A stretch of DNA of 64,000 bases, taken from Triatoma infestans. Its lineage: Eukaryota; Arthropoda; Insecta; Hemiptera; Reduviidae. The notes below the pieces were generated by a model that did not search any database, was not told the origin of the DNA, and saw only the letters and a list, made by a program, of their open reading frames with translations. This document shows positions 54,301-64,000 of this stretch, in pieces. The stretch covers positions 236,009 through 300,008 of the forward strand of contig JAAEAF010000248.1 in assembly GCA_011037195.1 (NCBI GenBank). The letters are read 5' to 3'. Every line of letters begins with the position of its first letter. Position 1 is the first letter of the stretch. Position numbers and translations under genes: made by a program.

Positions 54301-57300
54301 CATATCTATCAGATTCCTTATTTATATAATTATTTTTTTATATAACACTCTTTCAGTTATGCTATGATTTCTACATCATTAACTTCAACACATTTTGCTC
54401 GAACCATGCGACAACCTCTCCTCATTCAGCATCGCTAAATTGTTTAATAAGTAACAAGAAATAAACAATAAAAGAGCCTCTGGTAGGCTCTGTACAGTAA
54501 ATACAGGAAAGATAATTAATAATATAAATTGAGGTGAGATACCTCGAGTGGGCTCTGATTAATAGCAAACAGCAAAAATATAAATTGAAGATTGAAAATA
54601 TTAAGTGGCCTGTATGTAATATAATACGTTGAGCAAATGGGAAGTTAAAATGTTAAAATTATATAGAAAAAAATGAATATAAAAATAAAATTTAAAAATG
54701 GGTAGCAAATATTATTTATTATCACTTTCAACAGCCAAAGGAATGGCGTTTACCTTAAAACGCAAAATCCTGTGTACCAGTGCTGGAATACCTATGTGTC
54801 CTTAAGGCGTCAAAGGCAGAGGAGAAATAGGAATAAGGAAATAAATGTTATATCCCAGGAACTCTTGAGTCTTGATATATACACTGCTGCTTGGCTGATA
54901 ATTGTAGATAATGGGCTCCCAGAAGTTGCGCGGCAGGAAACCAACCGGAAGTAACAACCATATGATTTCACAATAACCTATGCAGGCCGGAGAGAACCGA
55001 GCCGCTAAGTCGACAAAAGGACCAGTTTATTAACACTACCCAGGAAAATCAGAAGCAATAAACTTCGGTTTCTCACAATTAAGGTTAACCGAACTGGCAT
55101 GAATTGTATAGGTATTTCATTGTGATCTATTCAAGGAAGTGTTGCATAACGACTTACTCCTTCGAGTTTAAAATGGCGACTAACTGAGAGAAGAGAAAAT
55201 GCATAGGTTAACCCCACTCTACTCTTAGGAACACAGCCAAATAAATTAGTAAATTATTATCAAGGTAGTACAATACCCCCCCTCCAAATGATATTATTGT
55301 ACGCCGTTGGCGCAAATTCGAATTTACATTAAATGCGGAACAATAATATTGTGAATAACCTGTTCAGTAGAATGAGTTATTTCAGCACAACATCACTAAC
55401 ACCATGCACCAACCATTATAATATCATTTTAACATAATCGCCAAGATCATCCCCCAATGCTATAATTTGGAAAAGCATAATAGATGGCTCATAAATTTTC
55501 CTGCTTTCTGAATATATTAATCGAAATTTCTTTGAATAGTTTTTTTTTTAAATAGTTTAATTTGAACATCACGTTTCAAATCACTCCCCATACAGTTTGT
55601 TCACAGCTTGATAATTAGGAAAAATTTAGTATCATTTCTACACTTTAAAAATTATGCATTAGTATTCAATTATTTTTCAATGTTCTTCACAACTAAAACA
55701 ATATAATTAAATTATAAAATAAAAAATAAAAACAAAACAAATTACGGTTTATTCACGAAATAAATAGCTATTCACATAATTATACTAGTGTTAGGAAAAT
55801 TACATAGGTGGTTAACCACAGAGCAATGAGTTTAAATTGCAACTAAACGACCAGATAATCTGCGGCTAACATTACTGGACAGTATCTTTGTTATTAAGCG
55901 TCACAGAAGGCCATTTAGGAATGGAATAGAAAACTTAGGCCTAGATAATTATCAAATTATTTGCTGTACAGTTTAATTCTAGATAAAAAAAGGAAGTAAA
56001 CACTTTATGAAAGCTTACGATTCTAGTCCCCCTCCCCCCTCTCAGTTCACCGCATTATTGGTCATTATTGGGCTATTCAGTACTTAAATTGTGCAGTTTT
56101 AAGTTCCATTTTTGAGAAGTTAGTTAGCTTTATCTAGTTCATGGTTAATACTAAACTCCTTAAAGTAAGGTGATCGCCTCTGTGCTATTCTATTGAAATT
56201 ACTGGAGAAATTAATGAACAGTTCTGCACGATTTGCCTTAATTATATACCTGTACGCTTTTATTTAACCCTTCTTATCATGATGACATAATTCTAATGGA
56301 GGAAGTTATACCAAATATCATTAAAACTTCTTAGCTTTCTCTTCATTTCTTTTCTTAATTTTATTCATTAAAATTTAAACCTTTCCTTGTAATTACATTT
56401 TTATAAGAACTAAAATCCAAAACAATTAAATTTATCTGAAATATTTTTTTTTTCAGTCAAGACTAGCTTTTTTCAAATTAATCAAGAATTGAACACGGAT
56501 TCGAAAATGTTATTGTACAAAATTAATTTACAGATGATCTTTTTAGATTTTTTTCAATCAGGTATATGAAAATCTTTGGGAAAAACTGAAGATGCCAGTT
56601 ATACTGCAATCTTGGCGTTCCTGCAGGTATCCAACCTAACAACACGGACATCACAATATTCACAGGTAGCAAAACTGATATTCGACCGCTTGTTAAAATT
56701 TTTCAAAATTTCTTCCGTATCAGTTGTTAAAGGTGTTTAGGATTATATATGTGCTGGTATATTACATGTGATACAATAGTTCACTTCCAAACTGCAAAGT
56801 GATGCTACTTTCGCTGCTTCCACTCTAGGAACAACAGTTAGGTTCCTATTACAGATATATCTAATTTCAGATTATTGCCGACAAAATAAACTGACAAAAT
56901 CTGACTGGGCACTCAGTGATATTTCAGTAGTCGATAATTCTAACTGAGAAAATATGGTTTAACTTAATTAATTTAAAATCAGCTTAGACATCATCAGATG
57001 GTCGTCCTTTTCTGCTTTTCTACTTTCTTTCTTCTTACATTTCTACTTAACTACTTTTCTACTTACTTTCTTTTCTACTTTCATTTATTCTCCATAAAAT
57101 TGTATCTACTAAATAATAATCCTTACACATTTTTGTGAAAAAAAAAAATAATAATACAGCCGGCTTTATTGTTTCTCCAGGGGTTTTTCTTCGTCAGTAG
57201 ATTCGTAAATTCTCCGCAGTATCCAACATTATGACTTCTAGATTAATATCGGTCTTATCAATGTGTCTACAATTTGCATTTTTACAAATTTTGATGAAAA

Positions 57301-58154
57301 GGCAATTTTTTAGCCCACAATTTGCTTCCATTCGCAGTCAGTTTTCGCTCCATTATTACTGAAGCTGCTATTATAAGAGCCAACACGCACAAATCCATTT
57401 ATCTTCTTTAAAGAATAAACTGCTACTTCCTACAAGGCTGCATCACCCTAAAAATACTGGCAAGGTAGGTATTCGTTTGTTTTTATTCATCAAAAATTAA
57501 TCAGGTACACATCTATTACTTGTAAAAACCTTTTATAATTATTCATATTTTAACTTTTACAATGAAATTGACAAAATCTATTTCCACAAAAATTGGCCGA
57601 CATAAATTGGAAATAATATGCCAGCCAAATACTAAATAACAAAAATGGTACAAACTTAAGACATTCTCCTCTACTAAAATTATATAAAACAAACGCATGG
57701 TTTTTAACTTTATTAAAAGAAAGATTTATGGTTACTGTTGGAAAGATTACGTGGGCGGTGATGGATTCAGGACATAGTGAGTAGGCGGTAAGCATACTAG
57801 TGTGTTTACATACAGCTTCTTTCATTGGCAATGTAATAATAGCACATCTGCGGTCTATGCAAAAATTATGCAAAAGTCTCAAGGACTAAATGTGATCGAT
57901 CTGAAGTTATCTTTTAATTTTTTTTTTCTTTATGATCTGAAGTTACTCTTAATTTTTACTTTCTCGTACTCCTAGTATCAGGAAGTATTTTGTAATCGTG
58001 CCATATTTTTTTTGTTTTTTGTATCGCAGTTGAATTTTCAATATTTTCATGTACTTTATTTACAAAAAAAGAAGAAAGTACACTGCCATTTTATTTTTGT
58101 TAATTTTCAAATAAATGTTAAATTTCTATGAGTTACAGTAAATCCGCCTTTTCT
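54301..58154. other. Noncoding, AT-rich
   Basis: No exon or RNA gene was recognised in nearly 4 kb. 57955-58010 carries a fragment of the hairpin block of the modular repeat (tactttctcgtactcctagt then 'caggaagtattttgtaatcg'). A GGAAGC/CCGG-rich short patch near 54915-55010 is unassigned. Confidence 0.45.
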
Positions 58155-58700
58155 TTTTCAGAAGAATCGATAGCATATGTCATCCAGCAGCAAATCATCG
58201 CATTTTTTAATGAAACACTTTTTGTCGCCTAGCAGATCAATATAATATAGATGATGATTTTGGGTCAGAACAGCTTTCACTACTGAGGAGCTGCCTGGTA
58301 TCGCTGAGTTGTGGTGCTCTTGGCCCATGTGTTCTTCATTACAGAGGTGATATAGGGGGCTCACCACTACACTTATTCGATGGAGGTGCCACTGGAGATA
58401 GTCATGGCCAATAGTTCTTCTGATAGTGCCATGGAGTCGCAGCTCTCAAGAATTTTTTGGGGGTTTCTATTACAGACTACTTACTGCACCATTTTTGTTG
58501 AATCTTGTGTTCATAATGCGCCCGTACAATATTATTCTGATCGCTGGAAAGCATTAAAGTTGCTTCAGGCTGAACTTTCTAGGACTCTTATTTGGCCAAT
58601 CTGTATGCTATTTCATTTCCGGAAGCCCACAATGAGCTAAGATCCACTGCAGTATCACTCTTGCGCCTGAGTTCTCTATTTGGGTTATATTCAAACATTC
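58155..58700 (-). mobile_element. RNase H-bearing LINE C-terminal remnant
   Basis: Read on the minus strand with frame changes: WILAHCGLP.GNEIAYRLAK (about 58660-58590), the last RNase H motif, then TIGHDYLQWHLHRI (about 58425-58380) and SPLYHLCNEEHMGQEH (about 58365-58310), the terminal helix and zinc-knuckle. Stops and frameshifts abound. Confidence 0.6.
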
Positions 58701-58789
58701 TACACCATGGCGATAATCTGTTTTAACTCGGAATCAAATTTTACAAACGACATTGGGTGTGAGGGACACTTCCATGCCAAAATATTTTT

Positions 58790-58960
58790 TATTTTTTTTT
58801 ATTTAGAAATTTACAATCTGTATACTAATATGTAAACAATAAGTGAATAAGATGGGATAAGAGATATCTTAGTTTGAAAAGCAGGAAGAGAGAAACTACC
58901 TATTGGTAGCACTCTCTACGGGATGTCATAGTGGTGCTTGATCAATTCCAAATTGAAATC
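58790..58960. repeat. Repeat shared with window end
   Basis: The segment around 'agagaaactacctattggtagcactctct' (58889-58917) matches 'agagagctacccagcggtaacactctct' at 63940-63967, with similar AT-rich sequence on its left. It is probably part of an unrecognised transposon. Confidence 0.45.
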
Positions 58961-60420
58961 CCTGGGCCATTAGCGATTCAAACGGCGAGGAGGATTGCCA
59001 GGAATAGTAATAGATGCTAGAAACTGTACAAATGTATGTTAGAGCAATGAGAGAAAGCGGTACAGTATTTGAGATATTTTGTCTCGGCAAGCTGTTGTAG
59101 TAAGGCACGTTGAGGTCTTTATGGAGAGTGAAATTTGTGGCATATAGAGAGCGTGAACTAGTTGTCGAAGTAATTCCCTCCAAAAGTAAAAAATAATAAT
59201 ATTACTTGAATGAAAGGCACAATATAGTGATTTCATTAAATCGATTTCTAATGAAACTACCACTAGTTCCAACTAGTTCGAGTTGAACAAATTGCTAAAA
59301 GCTGTTTAGATTCTATAATAGCTATAGCTATAAAAAAAGACTTTTTTTGTAAATTACAAATTAAACTCATAAATTGATTATTTTTTTGATTAGATTGCAA
59401 AGTTCTAGATTAGATTGCAAAGAGTTTACTTCTCTTTCATAACCGGTTTGTAGATTTAGTCAACTCAGTGTTAATTGAAATAAGTTCTGGGAAAATAACT
59501 TTCAATTGTAAGCAAACAAGTAATTAAATAGGTACTGAATATCTGGGGGAGAATAGTTATACTCCCCCCTCTCTAAAAATATAAAATTCTAAAAGAATAT
59601 TTATTTCAAAAACAAACAAACGAAAATTGTTCGTAAAAAGTAAATGTTTGGTGATAGTTTCGATCACATGCTTTTCTGTCGATTTCTTTAAATGTTTAAA
59701 ATTATTAATGGATTGACCTAGTTTTTTTTTTCTTTAAATATTATAATATGATATAAACATAAAATAGAAACGAAATTAGAAAGAAAATTCGATCAGTAAT
59801 TGATGTGAATAATTTGAAAGTTTTATATGAACGCAAAATTCTGAACTCTTGTGACTAATGATTACTTAATTGACTGTAAACTATTGTTATTGTCTATATT
59901 TTGCTATGACGTTGCATTGCAGTACCTAAACAATTTATTTTAATTTCATTAATAGAACACTTAGATACTAGTACATAATACATTGAATTTTAATGTACAA
60001 CTAAATATTACACTGATAAAGAACTGATAACTACACTGAACTGTTACACGACCAAGTTCATTCCCTAGACTGTAAGTTTACACTATTTAGGAAACTGTTT
60101 CCAATCTAGTTTAGGTATACCTAAACAAGACACTGTGCGCTTCAATTCGACTAGGATTTTTTCGTGATTTATACTAAAATAAAATTCAGTTAATAAAAAT
60201 AAATTAAAAGACTACGAACGCATGGCCTGAAATGTTTACCTGGGTTAGTTAGTAAGTGCTCTGTGAGTTATAGTTGGCCGATCATTGTTCTATACACTAT
60301 TCTACGAAGACCAAATGACGTCTTCCATGAATAAATATCCGAAACTTTTCATTATTAAGCAAAACACCAGTAACTTGATGGACAGTGTCTCAGATATAGT
60401 AGCGTCTATTTTTTTTATTT
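58961..60420. other. Noncoding
   Basis: AT-rich, without recognised exons of the TIAR gene or repeats. One isolated GTCTTCCA octamer occurs at 60320-60327, outside any UTR I can define. Confidence 0.4.
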
Positions 60421-60645
60421 TTATTTAAGGCGCATCTACATCTATGGTCATTGGCGCCCGGAGCCGTCTCAGTGCACTACCAGCCTCCGGACAGTGTCTC
60501 CCGTTACAGACAACACTGTCCATCACCGGAAGTGAGTATAGAGGCTCCTAGGAAGAAAAAATCTAAGGGTAGTACAGCTAGACTCGAACCCGGATCCTCT
60601 GCGTGGGAGTCCAATCGCTAACCCCTTAGCTATTCCCTTCCCTAC
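60421..60645 (-). mobile_element. tRNA-derived SINE, family 1
   Basis: On the minus strand: TAGCTAAGGGGTTAGCGATT head, B-box GGTTCGAGTCT (complement at 60583-60593), body CTTCCTAGGAGCCTC and 'gacagtgttgtctgtaac', then 'gaggctggtagtgcactgag'. It is followed on the plus side by an ATT microsatellite (60645-60680), and lies about 240 bp from the TIAR exon, probably in its intron. Confidence 0.85.
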
Positions 60646-60887
60646 TATTATTATCATTATTATTATTATATTATTATTTATAATAATGGATTACTGCCAA
60701 CTTGATAAAAGATTAAAACCACCTTGAAAATACCATGGTTTTCTTCTTTACTTAATCATCATTTAAAAAGTATTCTCACATTTTGTAAGTCTATCTAATT
60801 TCCTTAGGGGTTATCAGCTATTTTGTTTTCCTAATTACTCAACAAGAAATAATATTGATATTATTTGATTTTTAAATAAATACTTAC

Positions 60888-60963
60888 TGCTTTTTTGACG
60901 AACGATACAAAACCGTAGCCTTTCGATTTCATTGTTTGTGGATCTCGAACTACCCTGCAGTCC
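60888..60963 (-). CDS. Rox8: TIA-1/TIAR-type RNA-binding protein, RRM2 exon
   Basis: A 76-nt exon between a tttgtttcag acceptor and a GCA|GTAAGT donor (both strong). After one base completing a codon it encodes DCRVVRDPQTMKSKGYGFVS and FVKKA. KSKGYGFVSF is the RNP1 motif of an RRM, and the whole stretch matches RRM2 of TIA-1/TIAR proteins (Rox8 in Drosophila) by eye. These proteins bind U-rich RNA, regulate alternative 5' splice-site choice and form stress granules. Flanking exons on the minus strand (RRM2 start, and the region after KKAEAE) were not found within reach, so introns must be long. Being so short and cleanly spliced, it is a true exon, not a retrocopy. Whether the gene is Rox8 itself or a close paralogue cannot be told from 25 residues. 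Confidence 0.85.
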
Positions 60964-61014
60964 CTGAAACAAAAGCAGAATCAATTAAATAACAAATTGT
61001 CTAAATTTTGCTGC

Positions 61015-61145
61015 TATTATAATTGTTATCGGTTGGTTATAAACCGACGTTTCGCCCATATTACAATAAGCTTCTTCAAGATAGTATCACCTCTAAAGTT
61101 GCACAACAACAATATGGGCGAAACGTCGGTTTATAAGCAATCACT
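61015..61145. repeat. Short inverted repeat around a GAAACGTCGG core
   Basis: 'ttataaaccgacgtttcgcccatatt' at 61036-61061 is inverted relative to 'aatatgggcgaaacgtcggtttataa' at 61110-61135. The left arm extends, on the minus strand, to a CTTGAAGAAGC block. The architecture matches the other fold-backs with a CTGAAGA...GAAAC core. Confidence 0.7.
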
Positions 61146-61669
61146 GACGCGGGGCTCAACCCGAAGTCCTAAGTATTTTACTACAAATGTATTTACATTA
61201 AAATATAGATTGACACATAAGTGTCTAGAATTCAGGCAGTGTTGCAAACCAACTTTTTCCAAGTTATCAGAAGATATCTCTAGCTAGATAACAAAACTTA
61301 GGTCGACTTAATTCTCTGCAAATTCTGGCAAATTTATACAGAAAATGATGTGAAGTTCTGTATAGTCACTTGGCCATTCATAGAAATGATTGTAGAACAT
61401 CATCTTTGTTGATACAGATTTTTAAAGAAAGATATTTCTACCGCGGATAATATCCCTGATGCTTTCCAGCTGTTCAATTCCAAGAAATTCAAAGATTTAT
61501 TCCAGCTGTTCAATGTTTTATTTGTTGGTGTTTATGTTGTTGTAAACACCAACAATTGTTGCAAACTACAATTCATTGCAGTTTGCTGCTCTAGATATTT
61601 AATGTATAAAAATATTATTAGTTCTAAGATATAACTATTTTTTTATTTTATTTAATTAATTATTATTTT
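61146..61669. other. Noncoding
   Basis: Contains 'gcggataatatccctgatgctttccag' (61442-61468), related to the tail of the 51.5/62.2-kb repeat ('cacggaaaatgtctctgatgctttcc'). Otherwise nothing was recognised. Confidence 0.4.
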
Positions 61670-61850
61670 TGGGGGGGAGGGCAAGCACTGCGACCCTACG
61701 ATGCTATGCCATCCTGGTGCTGCAGACTGCCACAGCATCCAAACAGATGTCCTAAGCGAACATCGTCTATGAGACCTCCATCAGGTTAAGATCCCTAAGG
61801 AATCTTAACTTCTAGAGATGGTATATTCCCCTCCTCCTTAATTAATTGTT
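61670..61850 (-). mobile_element. 3' end of RNase H-bearing LINE
   Basis: 'gcgaccc' near 61691 and 'gatccctaaggaatcttaac...ggtatattcccctcctcc' correspond to 10028-10180 of the LINE at 10 kb (gctccctaaggaatcccata, 'ggtatatcttcctcccct') in the same orientation. It is a short truncated copy. Confidence 0.55.
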
Positions 61851-62140
61851 TACTTGTTAGTATTCTTGCCGTGTGGGACATAGATTTTTAAGTGTCGAAT
61901 TTGAGCACTGCAGGTGATATGTGACCACAGGATCTTTTTAAAAACATTACATGCGCTCACATTTTCTACCAGCAAGGGAAATTTATCGTTATTTACATGA
62001 ATATGAAAACCTATGGCTAGACATAAGTTTATGTGGAAATCCTTGTAGCACACACATTCTAAAATAATATATTAGTTACGCTGTCTCCTTTTCACCACAG
62101 CGACAATGAATGACCATCTCCCAACAAACCCACTTAGTGT

Positions 62141-62307
62141 GTAGACTAACTTTGCTCTGTGCAAGTCTATGTTGTCACACTGTCTGAAAAACGCATCCTG
62201 AAGATGGGCGAACGCCCGAAACCGATCGATGACCACAAAATGAAGCAGGCTACCACGGAAAATGTCTCTGATGCTTTCCAGCTCTGCGGAACCAACCACC
62301 ACAACAA
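62141..62307 (+). repeat. Third copy of the 51.5-kb repeat
   Basis: From 'gtagactaactttgctctgt' to 'aaccaaccaccacaac' it matches 51460-51629 at high identity, including the CTGAAGATGGGCGAACGCCC then GAAAC core. Single copy, plus orientation. Confidence 0.88.
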
Positions 62308-63199
62308 AAAATAATATGTCTTTAATTTTATTTGTAAATTCATGGGCTACAGATAGGCTTAAATAAGATGCAAAAATGAATCTGGAGATGATAATAAAAC
62401 AGTATTTAGCAAATTCCCAGAAATACAATATAAAATGAATATGAAAGTAATGATCATTAAGTGACAAACACTTCCAGCGTATTAGTATTCAACAATTATG
62501 AGGCAATTAATTAAAACAAGTATGCTAGAATATGATGATGTAATATGTGGGTATTGGTTAAAGCGTTCTATTTTGTGTGAGTAGGTAGCCGGTGGAAAGA
62601 AGTGGGGAATGGCTCTGTGATCCTAGTTAGGGTGGGATAGGTGTGAATGATGCTGATTGGCACAACGGGTTATAGAAGAGGACCTAAATATGGTAGCCGA
62701 AGGGGGATGCGGGAGAGGTAAAATGGTGGTCTAATTGAAGTTGTATGGAAATTTTAGTGAGAATACTTGGTTGGGAAAGTGATGAATTTCAGAAACAACG
62801 CCTACTACTGAAAAGGAGAATGGGCCGCGTCATGTATTGTCCCTGCTTTATATTAACAGTATGGGTGCCAAACGTTCACCCTTTCGAGAGCTTTCTAACC
62901 CTAATGAACAAGACTCTAAATATATCGGGCAATTAATTATTCAATTTTCAATTAGCCTCTCTCTACTAGAGAGGAAGGTAGTCGTAGTGGCCTATTTCTG
63001 AATCAGCAATTACTTTCACGTTTTCACAATTAACTAGAAAACAAGTCAGGAAATATTTTCCACAATAAGTAATTTAATAAAATTTATTAATTAAAAAATT
63101 AAGTAATTTATAAATTAACAAAGCCGTTAGGGTGGGCAGAAATGTTTACGGTTTCAATGCAAGATTAACATCTCAGTTAGATTAAAGGACATGTTGAAA
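62308..63199. other. Noncoding
   Basis: No gene or repeat family was recognised; moderately AT-rich. Confidence 0.4.
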
Positions 63200-63512
63200 T
63201 ACTGGCGCATGCTAGTGACGTAGATATTACCAGTAGGTCGAATGGTTTTGAAAGATGCCTTTCAGGCGTATGGGATTACCAGCCAATTTAGAAAAAAAAA
63301 ACACGATGTATAGCAATCCGATGCTCGCCGGAATAATGCAACCTTTAAAAGTATCTGGTAGCTCTTTTGAAAAAGTAAATGGATTTGTGTACTTAGGCTC
63401 CTCTAATGACATATCCCAGGGATATAATCGGAGAATACTGGGCTTTATTTGCAAAGGCATTTCAAATGAAAAATTACCACGGATGAAATCAAATTTTAAT
63501 TCCAAAAATTAA
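63200..63512 (+). mobile_element. Possible RTE-type LINE fragment
   Basis: An open stretch at 63255-63509 includes SSFEKVNGFVYLGSSNDISQ followed by GYNRRI, the 'F..V..F.YLGS......I..RI' pattern just after the reverse transcriptase palm in RTE-like LINEs. No palm motifs are present; a short truncated relic. Confidence 0.45.
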
Positions 63513-64000
63513 TATTCACCGCATTGATTATTTAAAAACTGGAAATTATAGACTCTTACACAAGATAACATCGATATTGTAGATTCAATTGTATTTATTT
63601 ATTTTGGCAATCGTTTCAGTTCTTACTGAACCATTTTTCAAAATCTTTGGCAAAGATTACTAAAATAAACACATAAACTGTGGCTCAATATATCCTGTAT
63701 TTTTTTTATTACTGATTAAAATGACTGAATCCAATCGTTCATCTCACAGAATCTATATCATTTATACTTCTAGTCACGCAATGACTTAAAAAAAAAATTT
63801 TCAAGAAGAATTATTTACTGAATTCTATATGTGAATGTAAATATATATTTTTTCTTATTTGGAATTCACATTCTACATAAATAAATATAATAAGTGAATA
63901 TAATGATGTGTGGTGATGAAAGACTTGATTAGCTGGAGGAGAGAGCTACCCAGCGGTAACACTCTCTCAGGAATTACTTGGCTGGAGGTTATCACGCGGC
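63513..64000. other. Noncoding; repeat tail at window edge
   Basis: 63830-64000 resembles 58790-58960 (see there) and runs off the window. The rest is AT-rich with nothing recognised. Confidence 0.4.

Noticed and set aside
57550..57882. 110-codon minus-strand open frame
   Set aside because: No recognisable domain, low-complexity flanks and no splice signals.

Overview
This is nuclear DNA from an animal, almost certainly an insect. It is AT-rich, with GT-AG introns, and is packed with mariner, BEL/Pao and Gypsy-type LTR elements, several LINE families and tRNA-derived SINEs. The transposon mix and the protein-coding exons fit an insect, possibly a hemipteran, but the sequence alone does not fix the order or species.

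Three conserved host genes are visible as exons. (1) On the minus strand at 8013-5632 lie the last four exons of a class I eIF4E (mRNA cap-binding protein), ending in a proper stop. The N-terminal exon was not found. (2) On the plus strand at 14662-18959 lie three exons of the vesicular GABA/glycine transporter VGAT (SLC32/unc-47 family). They include a large terminal exon that encodes nearly all membrane segments. The 3' UTR follows, with five perfect 8-mer miR-7 (GY-box) sites inside 364 bp. (3) On the minus strand at 60963-60888 is one 76-nt exon of a TIA-1/TIAR (Rox8-like) RNA-binding protein, covering the middle of RRM2. The rest of that gene was not found in the window.

The remainder is mostly mobile and repetitive DNA. 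0.98-2.24 kb: dead mariner. 9-11.3, 13.5, 58.2 and 61.7 kb: 3' ends of RNase H-bearing LINEs. 22-25.9 kb: BEL/Pao element with both LTRs, a 5-bp target-site duplication and its reverse transcriptase deleted. 26.3-27.0 kb: a ~720-bp fold-back. 27.2-31.4 kb: two LINE fragments of one type. 31.4-34.1 kb: 5' half of a Gypsy-like element. 37.4-41.3 kb: a modular noncoding repeat in opposite orientations on either side of a 16-17 unit, 51-bp hairpin satellite, one side carrying a 411-bp solo LTR with ATAT duplications. 43.9-47.9 kb: a LINE with two long open and overlapping reading frames (PHD-like ORF1; endonuclease plus reverse transcriptase ORF2). 48-49.9 kb: more of the modular repeat. 51.3-51.6 kb: an inverted pair of a repeat that recurs at 62.1 kb. 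At least five tRNA-derived SINE copies of one family and one of another are scattered throughout.

Signals most worth following: the miR-7 site cluster in the VGAT 3' UTR; the hairpin satellite nested in an inverted modular repeat; a recurring hammerhead-ribozyme-like core (CTGAWGA, one base, short stem, GAAAC) carried by several otherwise different fold-back repeats; competing 5' splice sites in eIF4E that lead to two different open C-termini; and an exon-like, stop-free start to the last VGAT intron.
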